Shown: positions 43,312 to 52,361, counted from the stretch's first letter. The stretch: 64,000 nucleotides of DNA from Clostridiaceae bacterium (GCA_910575585.1 CAJTGF010000027.1:1-64000), one strand, 5' to 3'. Numbers and translations: made by a program. Notes: generated by a model not told the origin, from the letters alone.

Positions 43312-44204
43312 GGCGGGGAACCGGGCATCCTGCCTGTGTTGTCTGCAACGGGGAAGCCGGACTGATCGGCACATACAGGCTGCCGGACGGCTCCCGTATC
43401 TGCAGGTCATGCCGGGCAGTTATCCCTGCATCATTTTTGGAAGAACAGTATGCGACAGCGGAAGACGCATGGAACGGGGCGGCGTATGGGAAGGAATCCA
43501 TGAAAGTCTTGTCCCCGGCGTTCGCAGCCACGGCGCAGTATGGGCGGATGTTCCTGGATGAAAGAAACGGGCTTTTCACGGTCTGCGACGCTACCTCCAT
43601 CAGGAAGGACGGGAAGCTGAAGGCACCGTCGCCCGGCGTCTATCCGTGCCTTGCCGTCACGGAGGCTTCCTTTTCTATATCCCCGGTCTCCACGGGCCAG
43701 CGGATGGCGGTGTGCCGCATCCTGTTTGCCGGGTACATGGAGCGCTACAACGTCCATATCCGGGAGACGGTCAGGAAGAGCGTATCCTGTCTCCTGATCC
43801 CCGATGGGGATGGCAGGGCAGCATGGCAGGAACCGGATGACCTGTCCGCCTTCCGCAGCTGTTACCGCCAAGCGGCAGAAACGGCATGGAGGCGGATGCA
43901 GGAAGCGGAAAGGCTCAGGCAGGAGGAAGAACGCACTAAATGGGAACAGATGCGGAGGGAGCAGGAATACCGGGCATACCAGCAGGCCCAGGCCGCCCGC
44001 AGGGAAGAAGAGGACATCCGGGACGCAAGGATCCTGTTCATGCTTGGCGAGGATTACACGGAGAGGGAATTAAGGCGGCAGTGGGTGGCACTCATGCGCG
44101 GATTCCACCCGGACAACAAACACGCCTCGGATCCAGCTTACGCACAGAAGATCAATGACGCCTATGAGCTTCTGCTCAAGGCCTTGAAAGGGGGCACGGT
44201 ATGA
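43308..44204 (+). CDS. J-domain protein with N-terminal zinc finger
   Basis: A 298-residue protein, start ATG 43308 overlapping the previous stop. Residues ~9-32 hold CVVCNG and CRSC, a four-Cys knuckle. A middle domain (~50-170) is followed by a charged coiled coil (~190-240, Glu/Arg/Gln-rich). A C-terminal J-domain includes the HPD motif (GFHPDNKHA ~ residue 265-273) and the closing YAQKINDAYELLLKAL helix. J-domains stimulate Hsp70 ATPases. Its ATGA overlap with the downstream AAA+ gene suggests a joint chaperone-like machine. Not a classical DnaJ because the J-domain is C-terminal. Confidence 0.78.
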   Translation: MRRGTGHPACVVCNGEAGLIGTYRLPDGSRICRSCRAVIPASFLEEQYATAEDAWNGAAYGKESMKVLSPAFAATAQYGRMFLDERNGLFTVCDATSIRKDGKLKAPSPGVYPCLAVTEASFSISPVSTGQRMAVCRILFAGYMERYNVHIRETVRKSVSCLLIPDGDGRAAWQEPDDLSAFRSCYRQAAETAWRRMQEAERLRQEEERTKWEQMRREQEYRAYQQAQAARREEEDIRDARILFMLGEDYTERELRRQWVALMRGFHPDNKHASDPAYAQKINDAYELLLKALKGGTV

Positions 44205-45388
44205 AGCAGATCAAAAACATCCTTTACCTTATCTTGTTCACGGCTTCCCCGCTCCTGATGATCGCAGGGAGCATGATCGCTGTCTACCGGTACCCGGACA
44301 TCCCCCCGTCTGCTTATGCCACATTTATCCCGGGATTCCTCCTGTTCATGGCAAACCGGAAGCTGGAGAAAGCCTATAACAGAAATAAACAGGACCTGGA
44401 ATATGACAGTTCTGGGTGGCGTAGGGGCATGGAAGATTACTCTGCCATGTCGAAACGGGAACGAATTGAGATCGATAAGCAGAAACTGGTTGCAATGGAG
44501 CGGATCGTGAGCAGTACGGCCCTGAGGCGGATGGCAAAACCCGGCTCCGCATACCCGGAAAAGGACATGGGGTGCCTGGTCGGGATGACGGCAGCCAAGG
44601 AAAAGATGCGAGCCATGGTTGCACGGATGCAATATGACCAGGAAAACCTGAAACAGAAAAATGGGAAGAAAAAAGGGAAGGGGAATGCAGAAGAACCTGA
44701 AGCGAGGCATATGATCTTCATCGGCTCTCCAGGGACCGGAAAGACGACGGTAGCCAGGATCATGGCTGGTTTCCTCTACCAGTACGGGTTTATCAGGGAA
44801 AACAAATGCCTGGAGACAGATGGGAATTTCCTGAAAGCGGCAACTGCGGCGGATACGGCGGCAAAGACGGAACTGGTGCTGCGGGAAGCTGCCGGCGGTG
44901 TCCTTTTCATTGACGAAGCCTATACGCTCGCGATGGATGCGGCTGGGGAGGCGGCAACTGCCACGCTGATGAAGCGGATGGAGGATGACCGGGGAAAGGT
45001 AGTCATCATCCTGGCCGGGTATACGGATGAGATACAAAAACTCGTTTCTTCCAACCCTGGTTTTGCGTCCCGTTTCCGGGACTGCATCGAGTTCCCAGAC
45101 TACACGGATCAGGAACTGTGCGAGATCTTCCGGCTCATGGCGGGCGGGAAGGGCGTCTGCCTGTCTGTGGGGGCCATGGAGCAGTTCTCCATACGGATCA
45201 GCGCAGAAAAGAAGCTGCCGTATTTCGGGAATGCCAGGACGGTGCGGAAGATCGTTGAGGAGGCTATGGACCTGCATGCGCTTCACCTATTGGACGGGAC
45301 GCAGCCAGCATCGGAACGGTTCTTCCTTTCCGCAGCCGACATCCTGGCCGAACCGAACAAAGGCGTATTCCGCAGCCTGGGCATATAA
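44201..45388 (+). CDS. Membrane-anchored CbxX/SpoVK-type AAA+ ATPase
   Basis: A 395-residue protein translationally coupled to the J-domain gene (ATGA at 44201). Two N-terminal membrane helices (~6-24 ILYLILFTASPLLMIAGSMI; ~32-48) anchor it. The AAA+ core has Walker A GSPGTGKTTVAR (~174-185), Walker B GVLFIDEAYTL (~234-244), sensor-1-like VVIILAGYTDEIQ, and the arginine-finger region SNPGFASRFRDCIEFPDYT. This is the CbxX/CfqX family, hexameric remodelling ATPases. Its role here is unknown; with the J-domain protein it could remodel membrane or secretion complexes. Confidence 0.85.
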   Translation: MKQIKNILYLILFTASPLLMIAGSMIAVYRYPDIPPSAYATFIPGFLLFMANRKLEKAYNRNKQDLEYDSSGWRRGMEDYSAMSKRERIEIDKQKLVAMERIVSSTALRRMAKPGSAYPEKDMGCLVGMTAAKEKMRAMVARMQYDQENLKQKNGKKKGKGNAEEPEARHMIFIGSPGTGKTTVARIMAGFLYQYGFIRENKCLETDGNFLKAATAADTAAKTELVLREAAGGVLFIDEAYTLAMDAAGEAATATLMKRMEDDRGKVVIILAGYTDEIQKLVSSNPGFASRFRDCIEFPDYTDQELCEIFRLMAGGKGVCLSVGAMEQFSIRISAEKKLPYFGNARTVRKIVEEAMDLHALHLLDGTQPASERFFLSAADILAEPNKGVFRSLGI

Positions 45389-45451
45389 AGGGAGCAGTGG
45401 CAAGGCATGCGGCAGAGGCAAAAACGGGCCCTGTGAATGCCTTCCGTGTAC

Positions 45452-45606
45452 CCATACTTACCTTGAAGCATGATAAGGCATCTGGAGTCAAGAAAGACAA
45501 GACAGATGCCGCCCAGGCATATGGCATTCCAGCCGCAGCACTTGGCGTTTATAGACAATAAGCAAGGATACCACAACGATATCACGACCAAAAAGGAGGG
45601 AGAGAT
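45452..45606 (+). promoter_or_regulatory. CCATACTT motif and leader before the zinc-knuckle gene
   Basis: CCATACTT at 45452-45459 with AAAACGGGCC 31 nt upstream; then a 150-nt leader without a gene up to the ribosome site AAAGGAGGG (45591). Confidence 0.45.
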
Positions 45607-46179
45607 TTGGAACCTACAGGTACAAAAGGACCAGAAGAGAAGGGGACGGCAGTGGGCATCGCCCCAAGAAACCAAACGCATGGGACCGGGGCGGGCGTCT
45701 ATGTAAGCCTGCATGGGCGGTTTTCCGTCCAGAAGGATCGTGGATGGATCAGGCTGCCCGGAAAACCGGGGCAGGAGCATAAGGAGCCGGACGCAGGGGG
45801 CCATCGCCAGGTGAACAGCCGCCGGACGGGAAAAGGCAGCAGGGCCTGGCAGCATGACAGGCCGGCAGGGCAAAAAAAACATACTGCACGTAACAGCCAG
45901 CACGGACGAGACAGTAACAAGGACAACGCCAGCCACGACTTCCACAATACTATAAGGCATGGGCACCCCATGCACGAGGAAGATGAGTATAGCAAGACAT
46001 GCTGTGGAAAATGCAGGTATTTTCTCCGCCCCTGGAGGAGCGGAGTCTGGGTGTGCAACAATGAAGAAAGCAAGAAGAACGGATTTCCCACGAATTACGC
46101 AAGCACCTGCCCCTGCTTTGCAAGGGAGGACTGGCGGAGGGATGAAGCAGGGCACCAGAAATACAGCGAAAAACAATAG
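45607..46179 (+). CDS. Disordered protein with C-terminal zinc-binding domain
   Basis: A 190-residue protein starting at TTG 45607 after AAAGGAGGGAGAG. The first ~120 residues are low-complexity, Gly/His/Arg/Lys-rich and probably disordered. The C-terminal ~55 residues are a compact Cys domain (CCGKCRYFLRPWRSGVWVC, NYASTCPCF), of a kind seen at the C-terminus of small proteins on Clostridia elements. A zinc-binding function is inferred from the four to five Cys. It lies 8 nt before the next gene. Confidence 0.6.
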   Translation: MEPTGTKGPEEKGTAVGIAPRNQTHGTGAGVYVSLHGRFSVQKDRGWIRLPGKPGQEHKEPDAGGHRQVNSRRTGKGSRAWQHDRPAGQKKHTARNSQHGRDSNKDNASHDFHNTIRHGHPMHEEDEYSKTCCGKCRYFLRPWRSGVWVCNNEESKKNGFPTNYASTCPCFAREDWRRDEAGHQKYSEKQ

Positions 46180-46187
46180 GAGAAAAC

Positions 46188-47180
46188 ATGAAGAGGAAGA
46201 AAGACATATGTCATGCACTGGAATTTGCTAAACAGATTGAGATCGGGAAGCCCTGGGTGCAGGACTTAAAAAAGTGCGAGGAAGTATTCCAGTGTTTCGG
46301 CCCGACGCTGAAAAAACAAGGGTATACCGAAGAAGCGGAGGAGATCCAGACGGTGGCGAGGATCGCATTCACGGTGAACTGGTGGTTGAAGACCAAGCAG
46401 TGCTACTCCATCTCGGATGCGCTGGCGGAAGACCTGTTCGCCATGGAGGATCTGTCATTTCCGCTGGATGCCATGCGCTTGCCGTTCCCATGTTTTTATC
46501 TTGACATGGAACCGTTTTCGGACCGCTACAAAGGCAGCCGCGGGATGAAGCTCCTCGGGTACTACGTCCTGATTGATGACGTCCCCTATGGAAGCCCGGT
46601 CGTGGCGAGCTGCTGCTCTGTTGTGACCCTGCTGATGCAGGAAAACGGGCAGTATGCCTGGGGCGGCGCCGCATTCGATTATGACCCGGAGCATATGGAG
46701 CTGTCTTTAAATGACACGGTCGATAAGATCACTGCGGGGATGCCGGAGAACAGGCAGAATATCGCCAACGCGCTCCTGTTCGCCGCCTACCTTTCCTCGG
46801 CACAGTCAGAAGTGGCGGAGGACGAAACGCAGAAATGTATCTACCGCCCATCGACGAAGCATAAGTATTCCTCGTTGAGAAAATGGGACGTGGGAGTCCG
46901 TTATATGGCGGAAAAACAAGCTTATGCGAAAAAGCAGGGAGACACCACTAACACCAGCACACTGGATCCGGGGATGCAGGATATGGCTGACGGGAAACAG
47001 AAACGGCACTCTCCAAGGCCGCATATGCGCAAGGCCCATTGGCAGGCATACCGAATCGGGCATGGCAGGAAGGGAAAAAAAGTGCTCTGGATCCCGCCGG
47101 TACCGGTCGGTATGGCAGATGGTGACCAGAAACACGGAAATATCCCGGCGGTAGTCCGGGAGAGGAAGGAGAAATTATGA
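46188..47180 (+). CDS. AcaB-like protein
   Basis: A 330-residue protein after GGAGAAAACATG. A helical N-terminus (CHALEFAKQIEIGKPWVQDL), a middle alpha/beta region (LGYYVLIDDVPYGSPVVASC, NIANALLFAAYLSSAQ) and a conserved C-terminus with RPHMRKAHWQAYRIG and VLWIPPVPVG. That last pattern (RPHxRxxHWxxYxxG...WIPPxxV) is the hallmark of the AcaB family seen on large plasmids and ICEs, some of which are transfer regulators. Whether this one regulates transcription is unknown. It overlaps the following gene by ATGA. Confidence 0.65.
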   Translation: MKRKKDICHALEFAKQIEIGKPWVQDLKKCEEVFQCFGPTLKKQGYTEEAEEIQTVARIAFTVNWWLKTKQCYSISDALAEDLFAMEDLSFPLDAMRLPFPCFYLDMEPFSDRYKGSRGMKLLGYYVLIDDVPYGSPVVASCCSVVTLLMQENGQYAWGGAAFDYDPEHMELSLNDTVDKITAGMPENRQNIANALLFAAYLSSAQSEVAEDETQKCIYRPSTKHKYSSLRKWDVGVRYMAEKQAYAKKQGDTTNTSTLDPGMQDMADGKQKRHSPRPHMRKAHWQAYRIGHGRKGKKVLWIPPVPVGMADGDQKHGNIPAVVRERKEKL

Positions 47181-48148
47181 GAAGAAAAACACGGATCCTG
47201 GCCTATCTGGCCATGATCGCCATTTTATGTGCTGTGATCGCAGCCCTTTCTTTTGTAAAAAGAGGCAGGGACACCGAAGGGCCGGCAGAAGAGAACAGCA
47301 GCACCGCAGAAAGCACCGTTACGGATGACGGGAAGAAGACGCTCGTCATGGCGGTGGAGGTGCCGTTAGACGCACCATACGGGAAGCTTGCGGCGGCCTA
47401 CAAGGAAAACGTCGAGTCTATGTCAGGAGGGGCGCTTTCCATCGAGATCTATGAAAATGGACTTTTAGGGTTTGGAGAGGAGCTCCTGCGCTCCATCGGT
47501 GAGGACTCCAATGCAGCGGACATCATGCTCGTCCCCATCCGGGACCTGGCGGATGCCGGGTGTATGGAGACCGGGAAGATCCTGGAGCCATACAGCTTTG
47601 ACGGCCATGACGGGTTCTTAGCCTGGACAGTATCCAAGGATGCACAAGCTCTTTTACTGGAGCCAAAAGACCGCGGAGTAGGGGCAACGGGCCTGTTTTT
47701 TGCGGAGGACGGATTCCGGCATCTGTTCTTAAAAGAGAACGGGGAGGGCATCCAGGGTAAAAGGATCGCCGGAGGGGCGGATGAAGAAAATGCCGCCTAT
47801 GTGGAAGGGATCGGCGGGGTATATGATTACTTGCCATCCGTAGACATCAAGGAAGCAATCGTCAACGGAAGTCTGGACGGTGTAGAACAAGACCTTATCT
47901 TTTACCAGGAGAACGCCTTGTGGGAAGCCGCCCCATGCATCGTGGCGGATTCGCACCTGGCATCCCCCTGCGAAGTAGTGATCAAGCTCGATGCTGCAGA
48001 AAAGCTGACTGCCAAAGAACTGGATCTCTTGAAAAAGGCAGGGGAAGCGGCAGTGAAGACATTTACCAATGATCTGGAAGCAGAAGACCAGACCATGTTT
48101 GATGAGTTTGCCGGGCATGGTGCAGAGGTTGTAAAGTTTAAAGAATAA
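47177..48148 (+). CDS. DctP/TRAP-type solute-binding-like protein
   Basis: A 323-residue protein with an N-terminal membrane anchor or signal (residues 8-25 LAYLAMIAILCAVIAALSF; no lipobox Cys). The mature part resembles DctP substrate-binding proteins of TRAP transporters (PYGKLAAAYKENVESMSGGA, AADIMLVPIRDLADAGCMET, FFAEDGFRHLF, VDIKEAIVNGSLDGVEQDL, LLKKAGEAAVKTF). No TRAP membrane subunits are nearby, so it is an orphan or has a non-transport role on the cell surface. ATGA coupling to the AcaB-like gene is unexpected and worth noting. Confidence 0.72.
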   Translation: MRRKTRILAYLAMIAILCAVIAALSFVKRGRDTEGPAEENSSTAESTVTDDGKKTLVMAVEVPLDAPYGKLAAAYKENVESMSGGALSIEIYENGLLGFGEELLRSIGEDSNAADIMLVPIRDLADAGCMETGKILEPYSFDGHDGFLAWTVSKDAQALLLEPKDRGVGATGLFFAEDGFRHLFLKENGEGIQGKRIAGGADEENAAYVEGIGGVYDYLPSVDIKEAIVNGSLDGVEQDLIFYQENALWEAAPCIVADSHLASPCEVVIKLDAAEKLTAKELDLLKKAGEAAVKTFTNDLEAEDQTMFDEFAGHGAEVVKFKE

Positions 48149-48203
48149 GGACGAGACAACAGGATTAATGAAGCCCAGAAAAAATAATGGGGAGAAGAAA
48201 ATT

Positions 48204-49277
48204 ATGGCATGGAAAGAGATTAAGGCAATGACAGCTTGGGAATTTGAAATGATCCGGGCAATGGAAGGTTACGACTGGATGCTCGCTAATGACGTAGTGA
48301 ACAGGGAAGACCAGAAAGAGACTGGGTATATCGGCTGTATGACAATGTATTACCAGAAGCAGGATGATGAATTTTCGGAAAGCTGGCATTCAAGTTTTGG
48401 CTTGACACAACCGCCGGGATTTCTTGCAGAACTTCGTGCGGTCATACACTACCTGCGCGAGTCTACACGTTACAGAAGCTTGTGGGAGCCTGGGAAACCG
48501 GCGTGGAGTCAGGCAGACTACAAGTGTGGATTCAAAGGCCGTTGCCATCCAGATTTCAGTGCAAGAGTCGACACTGGGCAATATACCTACTTATTCCGGT
48601 GTGACGAAGCGTTCCATGACAGGGATGTCCGCGTCTTCTGCTATGACAAGAAAACAGTCAAAACATTTTTAAAACAATGGGAGAAAAAATACATGATGAG
48701 GGAGAAAGAAGTCACGATGGAACGGCAAAAGGCAGAGGATAATGATGAGAGCCAAAAGGTACCAGCAAAGATCCAGTCGGCAGCTTTAGGGCGCAAACGG
48801 GAAGGGAACATTTCCTGGGATGAGTATTTCATGGGCGTGGCATCCTTGTCAGCCATGCGTTCCAAAGACCCAAACACACAGGTAGGGTGCTGCATTGTCG
48901 GCGCAAAGAACCGGATCGCCTCCGTTGGCTACAACGGGTTCCCGTTCGGGTGTGATGATGACGAGTACCCGTGGAGCCGCCGCATGGATGGACTTGAGGA
49001 GAGCGAAACCAAATACCCGTATGTGGTTCACAGTGAGCTCAATGCCATTTTGAACTACCGGGGCGAGAGTTTGGAAGGTGCGAAGATGTACGTGACCATG
49101 TTCCCCTGCTGCGAATGTGCGAAAGCGATCATCCAGTCGGGAATTCGGGAAGTGATCTACCAGGACGAGGCGTATCTCAACAGCCAGTCCGGCATAGCGG
49201 CGACCCGTATGTTCAAAAGTGCAGGGGTAACGGTACGCCAGTTCAGCTGCGGGGAAAAGATCGATATCCAGATCTGA
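48204..49277 (+). CDS. dCMP deaminase fused to an unknown N-terminal domain
   Basis: A 357-residue protein starting at ATG 48204 (GGGGAG site; 48168 lacks one). Residues 1-~165 form an unfamiliar domain (KEIKAMTAWEFEMIRAMEGY, YLRESTRYRSLWEPGKPAWS). Residues ~200-350 are a dCMP/deoxycytidylate deaminase: DEYFMGVASLSAMRSKDPNT, the zinc-site His276 and Glu in VHSELNAI, and PCCEC (Cys302, Cys305). The enzyme turns dCMP into dUMP, feeding dTMP synthesis, and is common on phages and conjugative elements. The N-terminal fusion is unusual for this ~150-residue enzyme. Confidence 0.82.
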   Translation: MAWKEIKAMTAWEFEMIRAMEGYDWMLANDVVNREDQKETGYIGCMTMYYQKQDDEFSESWHSSFGLTQPPGFLAELRAVIHYLRESTRYRSLWEPGKPAWSQADYKCGFKGRCHPDFSARVDTGQYTYLFRCDEAFHDRDVRVFCYDKKTVKTFLKQWEKKYMMREKEVTMERQKAEDNDESQKVPAKIQSAALGRKREGNISWDEYFMGVASLSAMRSKDPNTQVGCCIVGAKNRIASVGYNGFPFGCDDDEYPWSRRMDGLEESETKYPYVVHSELNAILNYRGESLEGAKMYVTMFPCCECAKAIIQSGIREVIYQDEAYLNSQSGIAATRMFKSAGVTVRQFSCGEKIDIQI

Positions 49278-49299
49278 CAAAAAACAGCAATGTCTTTTT

Positions 49300-49334
49300 C
49301 AAGGGAGGCCTTTTTTATGGGGCCTTCTTTTTTT
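49300..49334 (+). terminator. Terminator after the deaminase
   Basis: AAGGGAGGCC/GGGGCCTT stem followed by seven T. Confidence 0.75.
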
Positions 49335-49381
49335 GTGTGCTGATGTGCGCAAGGAGCAGAATCCGGCAGTGGATCCCAGCA

Positions 49382-49430
49382 GATAGCGTTTTTTACACAA
49401 AATGCGCATCAAAAAATGCTATCCGTAGAA
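49382..49430. repeat. Inverted pair of the TATCC repeat
   Basis: GATAGCGTTTTTT (49382-49394) is the reverse complement, but for one base, of AAAAAATGCTATC (49411-49423), which continues as TATCCGTA. This copy shows the dispersed TATCCGCA repeat can be arranged as a hairpin unit, just before the NlpC/P60 gene. Confidence 0.55.
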
Positions 49431-49487
49431 AGGAGGCCATAAACGGCCATCATGCGACATACTTCCCCCAAGAAAGGAGAGAGAAAA

Positions 49488-50942
49488 GTGAGCAGCAAGA
49501 ACAAGAACAGGAAATTATTTGATGCTGCGGGTGTGGCCTTCGTTATGGCGATGTGCCCATGTGTGATCGCATTTGGCCTTGGGATGGCCCAGGCAGAGCC
49601 AGCAGCCAGTAGCACGGCTGCTTATGCGCCCGCAAAGGAAGTATCACTTACAGCATCCGGCATGGGGACTGGGGTGCCAGAAGTGATCCCAGCTGGTGAG
49701 ACTCCGGGGATGGAGCCTGAAAATATGGATTATGACGGTTTATCACAGCAGGGGGCGCAGCAGACAGAGTCCTTTGATACAGAAGGGCAGGCAGAAATGG
49801 AGACAGAAACAGAGACAAAGAGCGTCCGGGAACGGGCAGAACTGAATGCCCGGATCAAGCACCTGGCCAATTACGCCAGCGGGGAAGAAACTAACCCGGA
49901 TTACCGGAAGATCGGCTATGTCTATACAGAAGAGATGTATTACAAGCTTACTGGGGCCACGGAACTCCCCGATGATTGGACTGACCGGATGGGCCCTCTC
50001 ATGCGGGGGATCATCTCGGAAGAGGATGAGTTCGTGGAGACGCTGCAGACTGACGACGGTGCGGCGCAGGAACAGTGGTTGCCGGCTGCGGTCAACACGG
50101 CCCTGTACCAGACAGCTGCACTTGACGGCACAGCGCCGGAACAGGCGGTAGCAGCGGTGCAGGCGGCACAGCGGAAATTGGGATACCCGTACTCGCAGGC
50201 AAGGAGGGATTCCGGGATTGCTTATGACTGTTCTTCCATGGTGTACTGGTCCTACCTGGAGGCGGGCGTCAATATCGACCCGGCAGATGGGCATACGGCG
50301 GCCAGCATCGCCCGATATCTGGAAAGCACGGGCAGGGGTATATCCGGCGGGGACTTAAGGCCGGGAGACCTGATCTTCTATTCTTATAAAAGCAATGGAC
50401 GTTACAAGAACATTTCTCATGTCGCCATGGTAGCAGGGGATGGGATGATGGTCCATGCGTCTTCTTCCAAGAAGATGGTCGTCATGACCGGGGTGACCCT
50501 GGACCGGGCGGTCGCGGTCGCACGCCCTGTGCCGGACGGGACGCCTGAAACCCATGAGATCCCCGAAAACGCCGGGGATACCATAGAAGATGCGAAAGGG
50601 AGTACACAGGAACCGTCCCAGGAGGCTGACATGAGCCAGTATGGGCCAGGGGTGACGCAGGGGCAGGAGGAAGGGAATGCAGCGGAGGGCGCAGAGCTTT
50701 CGGACGGGGCGGCGAATGCGGCCCAGGAAACCACAGAGGCTGCGGAAAGCGTTTCACCTGTGATCATCACGGGGATGCTCCAAGATCCGTTCATCCGGAC
50801 ATACTATGTGTCTGGGCCTGACAGCTGGCGGCAACCTGACAGCCAGGCTCCAAGCGCTGTGCCAGCGGCGGCATGGGAAGGACACAGTAGCTGTCCCAGT
50901 ACCAACACCGCATATGCGATAAAAGACCCTATACAGGTTTGA
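49488..50942 (+). CDS. NlpC/P60 cell-wall endopeptidase
   Basis: A 484-residue exported protein from GTG 49488 (AAAGGAGAG). A signal anchor at ~11-34 (AAGVAFVMAMCPCVIAFGLG) is followed by a Glu/Thr-rich region (~40-125) and a middle domain. The NlpC/P60 domain starts at AVQAAQRKLGYPYSQARRDS; catalytic Cys248 lies in YDCSSMVYWSY and His311 in NISHVAMVAGDGMMVH. A low-complexity C-terminus follows. Such hydrolases cut peptidoglycan stem peptides and are a standard component of Gram-positive T4SS operons (VirB1/PrgK-like role), so this one probably opens the wall for the conjugation channel even though it lies 25 kb away from VirB4. Confidence 0.88.
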   Translation: MSSKNKNRKLFDAAGVAFVMAMCPCVIAFGLGMAQAEPAASSTAAYAPAKEVSLTASGMGTGVPEVIPAGETPGMEPENMDYDGLSQQGAQQTESFDTEGQAEMETETETKSVRERAELNARIKHLANYASGEETNPDYRKIGYVYTEEMYYKLTGATELPDDWTDRMGPLMRGIISEEDEFVETLQTDDGAAQEQWLPAAVNTALYQTAALDGTAPEQAVAAVQAAQRKLGYPYSQARRDSGIAYDCSSMVYWSYLEAGVNIDPADGHTAASIARYLESTGRGISGGDLRPGDLIFYSYKSNGRYKNISHVAMVAGDGMMVHASSSKKMVVMTGVTLDRAVAVARPVPDGTPETHEIPENAGDTIEDAKGSTQEPSQEADMSQYGPGVTQGQEEGNAAEGAELSDGAANAAQETTEAAESVSPVIITGMLQDPFIRTYYVSGPDSWRQPDSQAPSAVPAAAWEGHSSCPSTNTAYAIKDPIQV

Positions 50943-50960
50943 TCTTCAAAAAATATAAGA

Positions 50961-51007
50961 TATCCGCAAAAACGGGAGGCCTCATCCGGCCTCCCATTTC
51001 CATACTA
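50961..51007 (+). promoter_or_regulatory. TATCCGCA repeat, hairpin and CCATACTA upstream of the DUF2130 gene
   Basis: TATCCGCA 50961-50968 is followed by AAAACGG, then GGGAGGCC...GGCCTCCC (50973-50995), a perfect hairpin, then CCATACTA (51000-51007), 43 nt before ATG 51051. One of the clearest examples of the combined module. Confidence 0.6.
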
Positions 51008-51050
51008 TCCGTGAACAAAAAATACAAGGAATATGAGAGGAGAAAAAAAC

Positions 51051-52346
51051 ATGGCTACAACAGAGATCAAATGTCCAAAGTGTGGAGAGGTATTTTCCGT
51101 AGACGAAACAAGCTATGCACAGATCGCAAAGCAGGTAAGGGACGCAGAATTCCAGGAGGCGATCAAGCTTCATGAGGCTAAATGGAAGGCTGAGATGGAG
51201 GCACTGAAAAAGCAGAATGAGTCCGAAGCCGGCAGGGCGCGTGCGGAAGCGGAAAAAGATGCCGCTAAACAGATCGCCGCTCTCAAGGAAGAACTGTCCC
51301 AGGAACAGCTGCAGAAGGAAAAGGCGTTGTCAGAAAGCCGTATGGAGATCGAAAAGCTGAAAGCCGAAATATCCAATGCCGGGAAGACAACGGAACTGGC
51401 TGTAAAGAATGCCGTGGAGGGAAAAGACCGGGAACTGCTGGAGGCACGGCTGAAAGCGGAAAAAATGGACGGGGACTTAAAGGCGGCAGCTGCAAAAGCG
51501 GAAGCTGATGAGCAGGCAGCACGTATGTACTATGAGGAGCAGATGAAGATGAAAGATGAGGAAATCGAGAGATACCGGGACTTTAAGGCAAAACAGTCCA
51601 CCAAGATGATCGGAGAGAGTCTGGAGCAGCACTGCATGGCAGAGTTTGAGAAGGTCCGCGCCATGGCCTTCCGGAATGCGTATTTTGAGAAGGATAACGA
51701 TGCCAGCGGGGGCAGCAAGGGCGACTTCATCTTCCGTGACTATGACGGGGACGGGATGGAATATGTCTCTATTATGTTTGAGATGAAGAACGAAGCCGAT
51801 ATAGGCGTGTCTGCCAAGCATAAGAATGAGGATTTCCTCAAGAAGCTGGACAAGGACCGCACGGAAAAGGGGTGCGAGTATGCGGTGCTGGTTACCATGC
51901 TGGAGCCGGACAACGAGGTATACAATGCTGGAATCGTGGACTTGTGCCATAAGTATCCGAAGATGTATGCCATCCGCCCGCAGTTCTTCCTGCCGCTGAT
52001 CAGTATGCTCAGGAACGCCGCAGAACACAGCTTGTCCCTGCGCCGTGATCTGGCGGCAGAGCGGGCAAGGAACATCGATGTGGTGAATTTCGAACAGCAG
52101 ATGCTGGCGTTCAAGGATGCGTTTGGAAGGAATTACCGCTTGGCATCAGACCGTTATCGTGACGCCATCACGGGTATCGACAAGGTTATTGAAAGTATGC
52201 AGAAGATCAAGGACAACCTTTTAAAGTCTGAAAATAATCTGCGTCTGGCAAACCAGAAGGCGGAGGACCTGTCGATCAAGAAACTGACAAAAGGCAACGA
52301 AACGATGCAGCGAGCATTCCAGGAAGCTGGCATCGAAATCAAATGA
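51051..52346 (+). CDS. DUF2130 family protein
   Basis: A 431-residue protein. An N-terminal zinc knuckle (IKCPKCGEVFSVDET, ~4-18), a long coiled coil (~30-180, Ala/Glu/Lys-rich), then the DUF2130 core (~190-400: TKMIGESLEQHCMAEFEKVR, KGDFIFRDYDGDGMEYVSIM, FEMKNEADIG, EKGCEYAVLVTMLEPDN, YAIRPQFFLPLISML). DUF2130 proteins carry an endonuclease-like core (D-x-E-x-K pattern, here FEMKNE) and often sit near restriction or mobile genes; their role is unsettled. ATG 51051 is favoured over ATG 51033. CCATACTA upstream. Confidence 0.82.
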   Translation: MATTEIKCPKCGEVFSVDETSYAQIAKQVRDAEFQEAIKLHEAKWKAEMEALKKQNESEAGRARAEAEKDAAKQIAALKEELSQEQLQKEKALSESRMEIEKLKAEISNAGKTTELAVKNAVEGKDRELLEARLKAEKMDGDLKAAAAKAEADEQAARMYYEEQMKMKDEEIERYRDFKAKQSTKMIGESLEQHCMAEFEKVRAMAFRNAYFEKDNDASGGSKGDFIFRDYDGDGMEYVSIMFEMKNEADIGVSAKHKNEDFLKKLDKDRTEKGCEYAVLVTMLEPDNEVYNAGIVDLCHKYPKMYAIRPQFFLPLISMLRNAAEHSLSLRRDLAAERARNIDVVNFEQQMLAFKDAFGRNYRLASDRYRDAITGIDKVIESMQKIKDNLLKSENNLRLANQKAEDLSIKKLTKGNETMQRAFQEAGIEIK

Positions 52347-52361
52347 CGGAAGGGGTCATAC

